Assembly (NCBI GenBank): GCA_012727835.1
Contig: JAAYGE010000037.1
Coordinates: 1-5,212 of the forward strand
DNA: 5,212 nt
Source of the DNA: Bacillota bacterium
GTDB lineage: Bacteria; Bacillota_H; UBA994; UBA5500
Direction: 5' to 3'
Positions 1 to 4,300 of the stretch are shown piece by piece; position 1 is the stretch's first letter, and every line of letters starts with the position of its first letter. The translations under genes were made by a program, and so were the position numbers. A model generated the notes under the pieces. The model saw only the letters and a program-made list of their open reading frames with translations, had not been told where the DNA came from and ran no database searches.

Positions 1-1
1 A

Positions 2-1450
2 CTTGTAGCTTTGGTCTGTTGTTTGCTGGGCTGGTTGTGGCCCCTGGTTGGGAGGACCAGGGGTAAGTCGGGCTCTGGACCAGGCCCCATTAACTTGGCA
101 TTGGATCGTTGTACCGACCTTAAGGCGGTCCAAACCCTTTTAGAAAACCTGCTGGCGGCCCAAGCAGACCGCCCCACCCCCATAGCCTTAGCCCAAGCCC
201 AGGCTCGGCTCACCCAGGCGGAAGCCGAACTAGCCAGTTGGCGCCGTATGATGACCGATTTCACCCGGCTGGAGATCAGTAGCCGAAACAGCATTGAAAA
301 GCGGGTGGGCGAGCATCAGGCGTATATGGAGGAGCTGCAACGGCAGCTGGCGGCCGCCGCCCACCAGGTTAGGGACCTAGGTGGCCCTTTCCCGGTGGAC
401 TGGGAGCAACTGTGGCAGCAGTACCAGGAATATGCGAAGCTGAAGAGGAAGCTACAGGAGTTGGGCCGGGCCCAGGCCGCCCTTTACTCGGCCCAACATG
501 TGGCTGACTTAGCCGCTCTGGAACGCCGCGCCCTCGATTTACAAAACCGCGTGGCCTCGGTCTATCTGGCCTGGCAAACCCTGGTGGATGAATACCCCGG
601 GTTGCCATCTCCGGCCATTCACACCCATACGGATATGGTACAGGCAAAGGATACCGATGGGGGGGGCGGGTTGGTGTTCCAAGGGGCAACGCTCAACCCC
701 CGTGTGGCCTCAGAACTGCAGGCTATGCGTAGGGGTGGTCCCATGGCGCGCCCGCTGTCCCAAGAAATAGCGCCTAGCCCAGATGCTGTATCCGGGTTAC
801 AGGGTATTGGTAGGGGCGTTCCGGTGGTGCGCCCGCAAGAGCAATACGACCAGCTCAAAGCCGAAGTCAACATTCTAAAAAGCGAACTGGCCAACCTGCA
901 GCAAGAGGAGGAAAACCTGCTTCGCCGTCGGGCCCAGCTGGAGGGTCAAACACCTCTTAACCTGGCCATCGCCTATGAAGAGTTGCAGGAGCTCAAACGG
1001 CAAGAAGAACTGCTTTGCTTAGAGGTAGAGGCTCTCGGTCTGGCCTATCGGGAGCTGGAAGCGGCCCGCATTGAATATAGTGCTAACCACCGGGAGCGCC
1101 TGGCCCAGCAAGCCAGCGATTATTTCCAGCAAATAACCGGTCAGCTCCAGCGGCGAGTGGAGTTGGATACGGATTTCGCCGTCAGCCTGCGGGGTGATGA
1201 AGGCCAGCCGATTCATCTGGCTCAGCTCAGTCAAGGTGCCCGCGACCAACTGTATCTGAGTTTGCGGTTGGCTATCGCCGATCTTTTAGCCGAAGATGTG
1301 CGTCTACCGCTCATTCTGGACGATCCCTTCGTCAACTGCGACAGTGAGCGCCTAGAGCGCATCCGCCAGGCTCTGCTTAAAGTAGCCGAATCGCGGCAGA
1401 TTTGGCTCTTGACCCACAACCCGGCCCTCAGCGATTTCTTGACTCCTTGA
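2..1450 (+). CDS. YhaN-like coiled-coil AAA ATPase, C-terminal part (5' truncated by window edge)
   Basis: This is the C-terminal half of a large SMC/Rad50-like ATPase. The frame is open to the left edge, so TTG at 11 is only the first possible start codon in view and not a real start; the Walker A motif must lie upstream. Residues here are numbered from position 11. A hydrophobic stretch (residues about 1-16, VCCLLGWLWPLV) looks like the end of a membrane segment. Long Glu/Gln/Leu/Arg-rich coiled coils follow (about 40-195 and 275-370), separated by a Gly/Pro-rich linker with a degenerate repeat. The ATPase C-lobe then shows an ABC-type signature LSQGARDQL (1226-1252), Walker B LPLILDDPF (1304-1330) and an H-loop IWLLTHN (1400-1420). 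YhaN-type proteins are often encoded beside an SbcD-like nuclease and are thought to act in DNA metabolism. That partner would be upstream and cannot be seen. The ATPase class is firm; the YhaN assignment is likely but not proven. Confidence 0.8.
   Translation, partial: LVALVCCLLGWLWPLVGRTRGKSGSGPGPINLALDRCTDLKAVQTLLENLLAAQADRPTPIALAQAQARLTQAEAELASWRRMMTDFTRLEISSRNSIEKRVGEHQAYMEELQRQLAAAAHQVRDLGGPFPVDWEQLWQQYQEYAKLKRKLQELGRAQAALYSAQHVADLAALERRALDLQNRVASVYLAWQTLVDEYPGLPSPAIHTHTDMVQAKDTDGGGGLVFQGATLNPRVASELQAMRRGGPMARPLSQEIAPSPDAVSGLQGIGRGVPVVRPQEQYDQLKAEVNILKSELANLQQEEENLLRRRAQLEGQTPLNLAIAYEELQELKRQEELLCLEVEALGLAYRELEAARIEYSANHRERLAQQASDYFQQITGQLQRRVELDTDFAVSLRGDEGQPIHLAQLSQGARDQLYLSLRLAIADLLAEDVRLPLILDDPFVNCDSERLERIRQALLKVAESRQIWLLTHNPALSDFLTP
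704..835 (+). repeat. Two degenerate 17-residue repeats in the ATPase linker
   Basis: Two in-frame segments, 704-754 and 785-835, are offset by 81 bases. They encode related 17-residue units with the shared pattern SxLQxxxRGxPxxRP (8 of 17 residues identical). They sit between the two coiled-coil arms, just after a Gly-rich run (GGGG at about 659-670). This looks like an old internal duplication in a flexible linker. No function is known. Confidence 0.55.
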
Positions 1451-1462
1451 GTGGGGACGATA

Positions 1463-1494
1463 AGGGGTGGCAGCGAGAGGCCACCCCTATTTTT
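1463..1494 (+). terminator. Intrinsic terminator after the ATPase gene
   Basis: A 9-bp perfect stem (AGGGGTGGC 1463-1471 with GCCACCCCT 1480-1488) closes an 8-base loop and is followed by TATTTTT. It starts 13 bases after the ATPase stop codon, and the next promoter's -35 box begins only five bases beyond the T tract, so it insulates the two units. Confidence 0.9.
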
Positions 1495-1498
1495 CTGC

Positions 1499-1528
1499 TT
1501 GACAACTCCCTTGTCCACCGCATATATT
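1499..1528 (+). promoter_or_regulatory. Sigma-A-type promoter of the ferredoxin/ArsR operon
   Basis: A perfect -35 box TTGACA (1499-1504) is followed after 18 bases by TATATT (1523-1528, 5 of 6 matches to TATAAT). Transcription would start near 1535. The -10 box lies inside the AT-rich operator-like repeats, which suits repression by the ArsR-family protein encoded at the end of the same operon. Confidence 0.75.
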
Positions 1529-1552
1529 AGAATATGCTTATATCATGATATA
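1520..1552 (+). promoter_or_regulatory. Probable operator: two ATAT-N4-ATAT sites over the -10 box and start site
   Basis: Two near-identical quasi-palindromes, ATATTAGAATAT (1524-1535) and ATATCATGATAT (1540-1551), match at 9 of 12 positions with a 16-base period. The second is the core of a perfect 14-base palindrome, TATATCATGATATA (1539-1552). The first sits within GCATAT-N6-ATATGC (1520-1537). AT-rich dyads of this type near the -10 box are typical ArsR-family operators. That the ArsR-type protein at 2370-2657 binds here is an inference from position and family habit. Confidence 0.65.
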
Positions 1553-1557
1553 CAAAT

Positions 1558-1564
1558 AGAGGTG
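1558..1564 (+). promoter_or_regulatory. Ribosome binding site of the ferredoxin gene
   Basis: AGAGGTG lies four bases before ATG 1569. It fixes this start rather than the ATG far upstream in another frame (1451), which would read through the promoter. Confidence 0.7.
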
Positions 1565-1568
1565 GATT

Positions 1569-1790
1569 ATGGCGAAGAAGAGCAAGAGACTGGCTGTGGT
1601 TGGACCCGAGTGTGTGGCCTGTGGCACCTGTGTTAGGGCCTGCCCCTTAGGTGCTATCAATATTTTTAAGGGGTTAATCGCTCAGGTAGATGCGAGCAAG
1701 TGCGTGGGCTGTGGCAAGTGTAGCTTAGCTTGCCCAGCGTCGGTCATCGCCATCAGATCGCGAGAGGCTATAGCGGAGGTGGGGTTGTAA
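1569..1790 (+). CDS. Small 2x[4Fe-4S] ferredoxin
   Basis: This 73-residue bacterial-type ferredoxin has two complete cluster motifs: Cys15, 18, 21 and 25 (CVACGTCVRACP) and Cys45, 48, 51 and 55 (CVGCGKCSLACP). In the family, the first three cysteines of each motif and the last of the other bind the two cubane clusters. It should be a cytoplasmic one-electron carrier. A basic N-terminus (MAKKSKR) precedes the first motif, and there is no signal peptide or membrane segment. The stop codon overlaps the next start (TAATG at 1788-1792), so its translation is probably coupled to the membrane iron-sulfur protein, its likely redox partner. It is the first gene of an operon that ends with an ArsR-type repressor. 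Its donor and acceptor cannot be told from sequence. Confidence 0.93.
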   Translation: MAKKSKRLAVVGPECVACGTCVRACPLGAINIFKGLIAQVDASKCVGCGKCSLACPASVIAIRSREAIAEVGL

Positions 1791-2404
1791 TGCAAACTAA
1801 ACGGTGGCATGATTACCTATGGATTGCATCAGCGTTATACCTGGCATTAGGTTTTGTTAACATACTCTTTGCCTGGTTAGGTTTGATCTGTTTTGTTGTG
1901 CCTCTGCTGATTGCCGCCATCCAGGGCACTAAGGGTTATTGCAACAACTACTGCGGCCGGGGGCAACTTTTGCAGCTGCTGGGAGGCAAGCTGGGGCTGT
2001 CGCGCAATAAAGATATCCCCGCCTGGCTGCGCTCTCCGTGGTTCCGCTACGGATTTCTCCTTTTCTTTTTAACCATGTTTCTCAACATGTTATTTTCAAC
2101 CTATCTGGTATTTGCCGGAGTCAAGAACTTGCGGGAAGTTGTTACCCTGTTCTGGACTTTCAAGGTACCTTGGCACTGGGCCAATACCTCGCTTGTTGCC
2201 CCCTGGGTGGCGCAATTTGCCTTTGGCTTTTATAGCGTGATGCTGACGTCGACTTTGTTAGCTCTTATCACCATGGTTTTGTATAAACCCCGCTCCTGGT
2301 GTGTTTACTGCCCTATGGGCACCATGACGCAGGCTATCTGTAAGCTAAAACACGGAAAGGATGCTGTACATGCGGTTAGAAGAACAAGCGAAGCAGCTAG
2401 CTGA
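1790..2404 (+). CDS. Four-helix membrane protein with paired cysteines (putative [4Fe-4S] electron-transfer protein)
   Basis: This is a 204-residue integral membrane protein. ATG 1790 is chosen because GGAGGT (1775-1780) lies nine bases upstream; the longer reading from 1730 would run deep inside the ferredoxin gene. Hydrophobic segments lie at about residues 9-30, 30-46, 86-109 and 138-165. Two cysteine pairs, Cys51/Cys55 (GYCNNYCGRGQ) and Cys171/Cys174 (WCVYCPMGTMTQ), follow helices 2 and 4. Both therefore fall on the same side, probably the cytoplasm given the nearby Arg and Lys residues, and could together hold one [4Fe-4S] cluster. The CxxCPxG motif resembles the membrane part of NapH/NosR/CcoG-type proteins, but those usually carry further ferredoxin motifs. 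Here the ferredoxin is a separate, overlapping gene. A role passing electrons between ferredoxin and the membrane is inferred; the exact substrate is unknown. The 3' end overlaps the repressor gene by 35 bases. Confidence 0.75.
   Translation: MQTKRWHDYLWIASALYLALGFVNILFAWLGLICFVVPLLIAAIQGTKGYCNNYCGRGQLLQLLGGKLGLSRNKDIPAWLRSPWFRYGFLLFFLTMFLNMLFSTYLVFAGVKNLREVVTLFWTFKVPWHWANTSLVAPWVAQFAFGFYSVMLTSTLLALITMVLYKPRSWCVYCPMGTMTQAICKLKHGKDAVHAVRRTSEAAS
2354..2361 (+). promoter_or_regulatory. Ribosome binding site deciding the ArsR-type start
   Basis: GGAAAGGA lies eight bases before ATG 2370. It directly abuts the other in-frame ATG at 2361, which would leave no spacing, so 2370 is preferred. The site is inside the end of the membrane-protein gene. 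Confidence 0.6.
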
Positions 2405-2657
2405 GCTGCTAAGAGTACTGGCCAATGAAAACCGGCTGCTCATTTTGTGTACCCTCATGGAGGGGCCGCTGGCGGTAAGTCAGCTCTGTGAGAAAATAGG
2501 CACCATCAGCCAGCCGGCGCTATCCCAACACTTGGCCATTTTAAAAGCCCACCGGATTGTGGATTCTACTAGAAGTGGCCAGTGGGTTACCTACTTTATC
2601 AGCGACAAACGGGTAGAGGCAGTGATTGAAACGCTGAAGAAGCTCTATTGCTCCTGA
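2370..2657 (+). CDS. ArsR-family repressor of the BigR/SqrR/YgaV (persulfide-sensing) type
   Basis: This 95-residue winged-helix protein (98 if started at 2361) has the full ArsR fold. The N-terminal helix leads into LANENRLLILCTL, the recognition helix is SQPALSQHLAILKAHRIV (about residues 47-64), the wing is STRSGQWVTYFI, and a C-terminal dimer helix ends KKLYCS. The metal-binding ELCVCD motif of arsenic and cadmium sensors is absent. Instead Cys27 (in LLILC) and Cys94 (in LYC) fall where BigR, SqrR and YgaV carry the cysteine pair that forms a di- or polysulfide link on exposure to persulfide. Cys40 is an additional cysteine. The likely role is to repress its own operon until reactive sulfur or oxidation releases it. 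Membership of ArsR is certain; the sulfur-sensing subclass is a strong motif-based inference. The operator is probably the dyads at 1520-1552. Confidence 0.88.
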   Translation: MRLEEQAKQLAELLRVLANENRLLILCTLMEGPLAVSQLCEKIGTISQPALSQHLAILKAHRIVDSTRSGQWVTYFISDKRVEAVIETLKKLYCS

Positions 2658-2710
2658 TAGTAGATTGGATTACGGGGGACGGTTCTATTTGCTCAGCTTC
2701 TAGGGTGAAG

Positions 2711-2737
2711 TGGGCAGTTGGAGCTGTCCCATTTTTT
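2711..2737 (+). terminator. Intrinsic terminator of the ferredoxin/ArsR operon
   Basis: TGGGCAG (2711-2717) pairs with CTGTCCCA (2724-2731) with one bulged T (2727) around a six-base loop, followed by six T. It lies 53 bases after the repressor stop and just before the next promoter. The stem is short, so the strength is uncertain. Confidence 0.65.
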
Positions 2738-2742
2738 CACTA

Positions 2743-2772
2743 TTGACTTCCCCCTGTTGTGCGTGATATTCT
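2743..2772 (+). promoter_or_regulatory. Promoter of the methionine operon
   Basis: TTGACT (2743-2748) is followed after 18 bases by TATTCT (2767-2772), preceded by TGA to give an extended -10 (TGNTATTCT). Transcription would begin around 2779, about 20 bases before the riboswitch aptamer, as expected for an S-box leader. Confidence 0.6.
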
Positions 2773-2797
2773 GTCCACTAATCAAATAGCCGAGACG

Positions 2798-2906
2798 CTC
2801 TTATCCAGAGAGGCGGAGGGACAGGCCCTATGAAGCCCGGCAACCAGCGTTCGCGCCCGGTGCCAATTCCTGCAGCACATCTACATTCGGTGCTGAAAGA
2901 TGAGAG
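2798..2906 (+). promoter_or_regulatory. SAM-I riboswitch aptamer (S-box)
   Basis: The class I S-adenosylmethionine aptamer is recognised from its conserved core: CTTATCCAGAG, GGCGGAGGGA, GGCCCTATGAAGCCCGGC and the GCAACC segment. P1 forms from CTCTTATC (2798-2805) and GATGAGAG (2899-2906), including one U-G pair. The last hairpin is CAGCAC (2873-2878) with GTGCTG (2890-2895). Binding SAM stabilises P1, which keeps its 3' strand away from the antiterminator and allows the downstream terminator to form, turning off metY and metA when methionine/SAM is plentiful. Family identity is near certain. Confidence 0.96.
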
Positions 2907-2941
2907 AGGAACCCGTTTGCATGCATACCAGGACCTCTTTC
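2902..2941 (+). promoter_or_regulatory. Antiterminator pairing of the SAM riboswitch
   Basis: GAGAGAGG (2902-2909) overlaps the 3' strand of aptamer P1 and can pair over eight bases (one G-U) with CCTCTTTC (2934-2941), which lies in the 5' arm and loop of the terminator. P1 plus terminator and the antiterminator are thus mutually exclusive, the standard transcriptional OFF-switch arrangement. Confidence 0.75.
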
Positions 2942-2965
2942 CAGGAGAAGAGGTCCTGGTTTTTT
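2927..2965 (+). terminator. Riboswitch-controlled intrinsic terminator
   Basis: A perfect 13-bp stem (ACCAGGACCTCTT 2927-2939 with AAGAGGTCCTGGT 2948-2960) has an eight-base loop and a run of six T (2960-2965). It ends 33 bases before the metY start and is the expression platform of the SAM riboswitch. Confidence 0.95.
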
Positions 2966-2979
2966 GATTGTATCAGCTT

Positions 2980-2989
2980 GGAAAGGGTG
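2980..2989 (+). promoter_or_regulatory. Ribosome binding site deciding the metY start
   Basis: GGAAAGGGTG lies nine bases before ATG 2999. An in-frame TTG at 2990 is too close to it. The upstream in-frame ATG at 2900 lies inside riboswitch stem P1 and would be translated through the terminator, so it is not the start. Confidence 0.7.
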
Positions 2990-2998
2990 TTGATCATC

Positions 2999-4288
2999 AT
3001 GAGTAACCAAAACCTAAATTTCGAGACACTGCAATTGCACGCTGGCCAGCAACCGGACCCAACCACCGGTGCCCAGGCCGTGCCCATCTACCAGACGGCG
3101 GCCTACGTATTCCGTAACGTGGAGCACGCCGCCAACCTATTCGCCCTGCAAGAGTCGGGCAACATCTACAACCGCATCAGCAATCCGACGGTAGAGGTGC
3201 TGGAAAAGCGCATCGCTGCCTTAGAAGGCGGGGTAGCCGCCTTAGCGCTGGCTTCCGGTTCGGCGGCCGTCGCCTATGCCATCTTGAATCTGGCTGAAAG
3301 CGGCGATGAAATCATTGCCGCCAGCACCCTCTACGGAGGCACCTACAACCTTTTCCGGCAGACGCTACCCAGATATGGCATCACCACCCGCTTTGTCAAT
3401 CCCGACAAACTGGAGGAATTCGAGGCGGCCATCACCCCGCGTACCCGAGCCATCTTCGCCGAATCTATCGGCAACCCGGGCATAAACCTGTTGGATCTGC
3501 CGGCACTGACTGAACTGGCTCACGCCCACGGTCTACCCGTGATCATCGACAATACTTTCGCTACCCCCTATCTGTATCGACCCATCGAGCATGGGGCAGA
3601 CATTGTGGTCCATTCTGCTACCAAATTCATAGGAGGTCACGGCAATTGCATCGGCGGTTTGTTGGTGGATGGGGGTAAGTTCGATTGGGCCGGTTCGGGT
3701 CGCTTTAAGGGAATGACGGAGCCCGATCCCAGCTACCATGGCTTGCGTTACGCTACCGATGTGGGGCCGGCTGCCTTTGCTTCTAAGGCGCGGGCTCAAT
3801 TACTGCGCGACACCGGTGCTTGTCTCAGTCCCTTTAATGCCTTCCTGCTACTGCAGGGACTGGAAACATTGTCAATACGGGTGGAGCGGCATGTGCAGAA
3901 TGCCCACCGGATTGCCCGTTATTTGACAGAGCATCCAGCCGTAGCCTGGGTGAATCATCCCGATTTGGAGGGTAATCCGTATCATGAACTGGCTAAGCGC
4001 GACTTCCCACGGGGTGCGGGCTCTATCTTCACCTTTGGCGTAAAGGGTGGGCGGGAGGCCGGCGCTAAGTTTATCAACAGCCTGAAGGTGTGGTCTTTAG
4101 TAGCCAACGTGGCCGATGTCAAATCGCTGGTCATCCATCCGGCCAGCACCACTCACTCACAGCTCAGTCCGGAGGATCAGCTTAAGTCGGGCGTAACTCC
4201 CGATCTAATTCGCCTTTCCGTCGGCCTGGAGCATGTGGATGATCTAATTGCCGACCTGGAACAGGCGTTGGCGGCAGTCAGTAATTAG
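2999..4288 (+). CDS. metY: O-acetylhomoserine sulfhydrylase (aminocarboxypropyltransferase), PLP-dependent
   Basis: This enzyme converts O-acetylhomoserine and sulfide to homocysteine and acetate, in the cytoplasm, as the direct sulfhydrylation route to methionine. From ATG 2999 it has 429 residues, the normal length for MetY and longer than the cystathionine synthases and lyases (about 380-400). Family marks are the N-terminus [20 protein letters not shown], Tyr57 and Arg59 in IYNRISNPT (phosphate contacts), Asp184 in IIDNTFATP (pyridine nitrogen), and Lys209 in [11 protein letters not shown] (Schiff base with PLP). The C-terminal [14 protein letters not shown] and [12 protein letters not shown] are also typical. 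It is the first gene after the SAM-I riboswitch, so expression should rise when SAM is low. metA follows after 12 bases, supplying its substrate. Members of the Cys/Met PLP family can be misassigned, but length, N-terminus and neighbour all agree. Confidence 0.95.
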   Translation: MSNQNLNFETLQLHAGQQPDPTTGAQAVPIYQTAAYVFRNVEHAANLFALQESGNIYNRISNPTVEVLEKRIAALEGGVAALALASGSAAVAYAILNLAESGDEIIAASTLYGGTYNLFRQTLPRYGITTRFVNPDKLEEFEAAITPRTRAIFAESIGNPGINLLDLPALTELAHAHGLPVIIDNTFATPYLYRPIEHGADIVVHSATKFIGGHGNCIGGLLVDGGKFDWAGSGRFKGMTEPDPSYHGLRYATDVGPAAFASKARAQLLRDTGACLSPFNAFLLLQGLETLSIRVERHVQNAHRIARYLTEHPAVAWVNHPDLEGNPYHELAKRDFPRGAGSIFTFGVKGGREAGAKFINSLKVWSLVANVADVKSLVIHPASTTHSQLSPEDQLKSGVTPDLIRLSVGLEHVDDLIADLEQALAAVSN

Positions 4289-4294
4289 GAGGAG
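4287..4294 (+). promoter_or_regulatory. Ribosome binding site of metA, overlapping the metY stop
   Basis: AGGAGGAG overlaps the metY stop codon (TAG 4286-4288) and lies six bases before ATG 4301. It is a strong site that keeps metA expression linked to metY. Confidence 0.85.
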
Positions 4295-4300
4295 CATCCT

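Noticed and set aside
619..894. Minus-strand open frames opposite the ATPase gene (also 369-689, 1019-1249 and 1231-1518)
   Set aside because: They lie opposite a convincing coding frame with clear ATPase motifs, and their translations show no recognisable domain.
1451..1636. Open frame across the terminator and promoter before the ferredoxin
   Set aside because: It contains the terminator stem, the -35 and -10 boxes and the operator, and lacks a recognisable product. It is a chance reading.
1730..1789. N-terminal extension of the membrane protein from ATG 1730
   Set aside because: It would overlap the second cluster motif of the ferredoxin in another frame. A strong GGAGGT precedes ATG 1790, giving the common TAATG overlap.
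2370..2657. Classical arsenic or cadmium sensor
   Set aside because: The ELCVCD metal site is replaced by SQLCEKI with a single cysteine, and no arsenic or cadmium resistance gene is nearby.
2900..2998. N-terminal extension of metY from ATG 2900 (33 extra residues)
   Set aside because: It lies in the 3' strand of riboswitch P1 and runs through the terminator hairpin. The extra residues do not resemble MetY, and a suitable ribosome site precedes ATG 2999.
3533..3799. Open frames opposite or out of frame with metY and metA (also 2828-3087, 3738-3926, 4285-4545, 4637-4912 and 4731-4916)
   Set aside because: All are shadows of well-identified enzyme genes or of the riboswitch, with no domain signal of their own.
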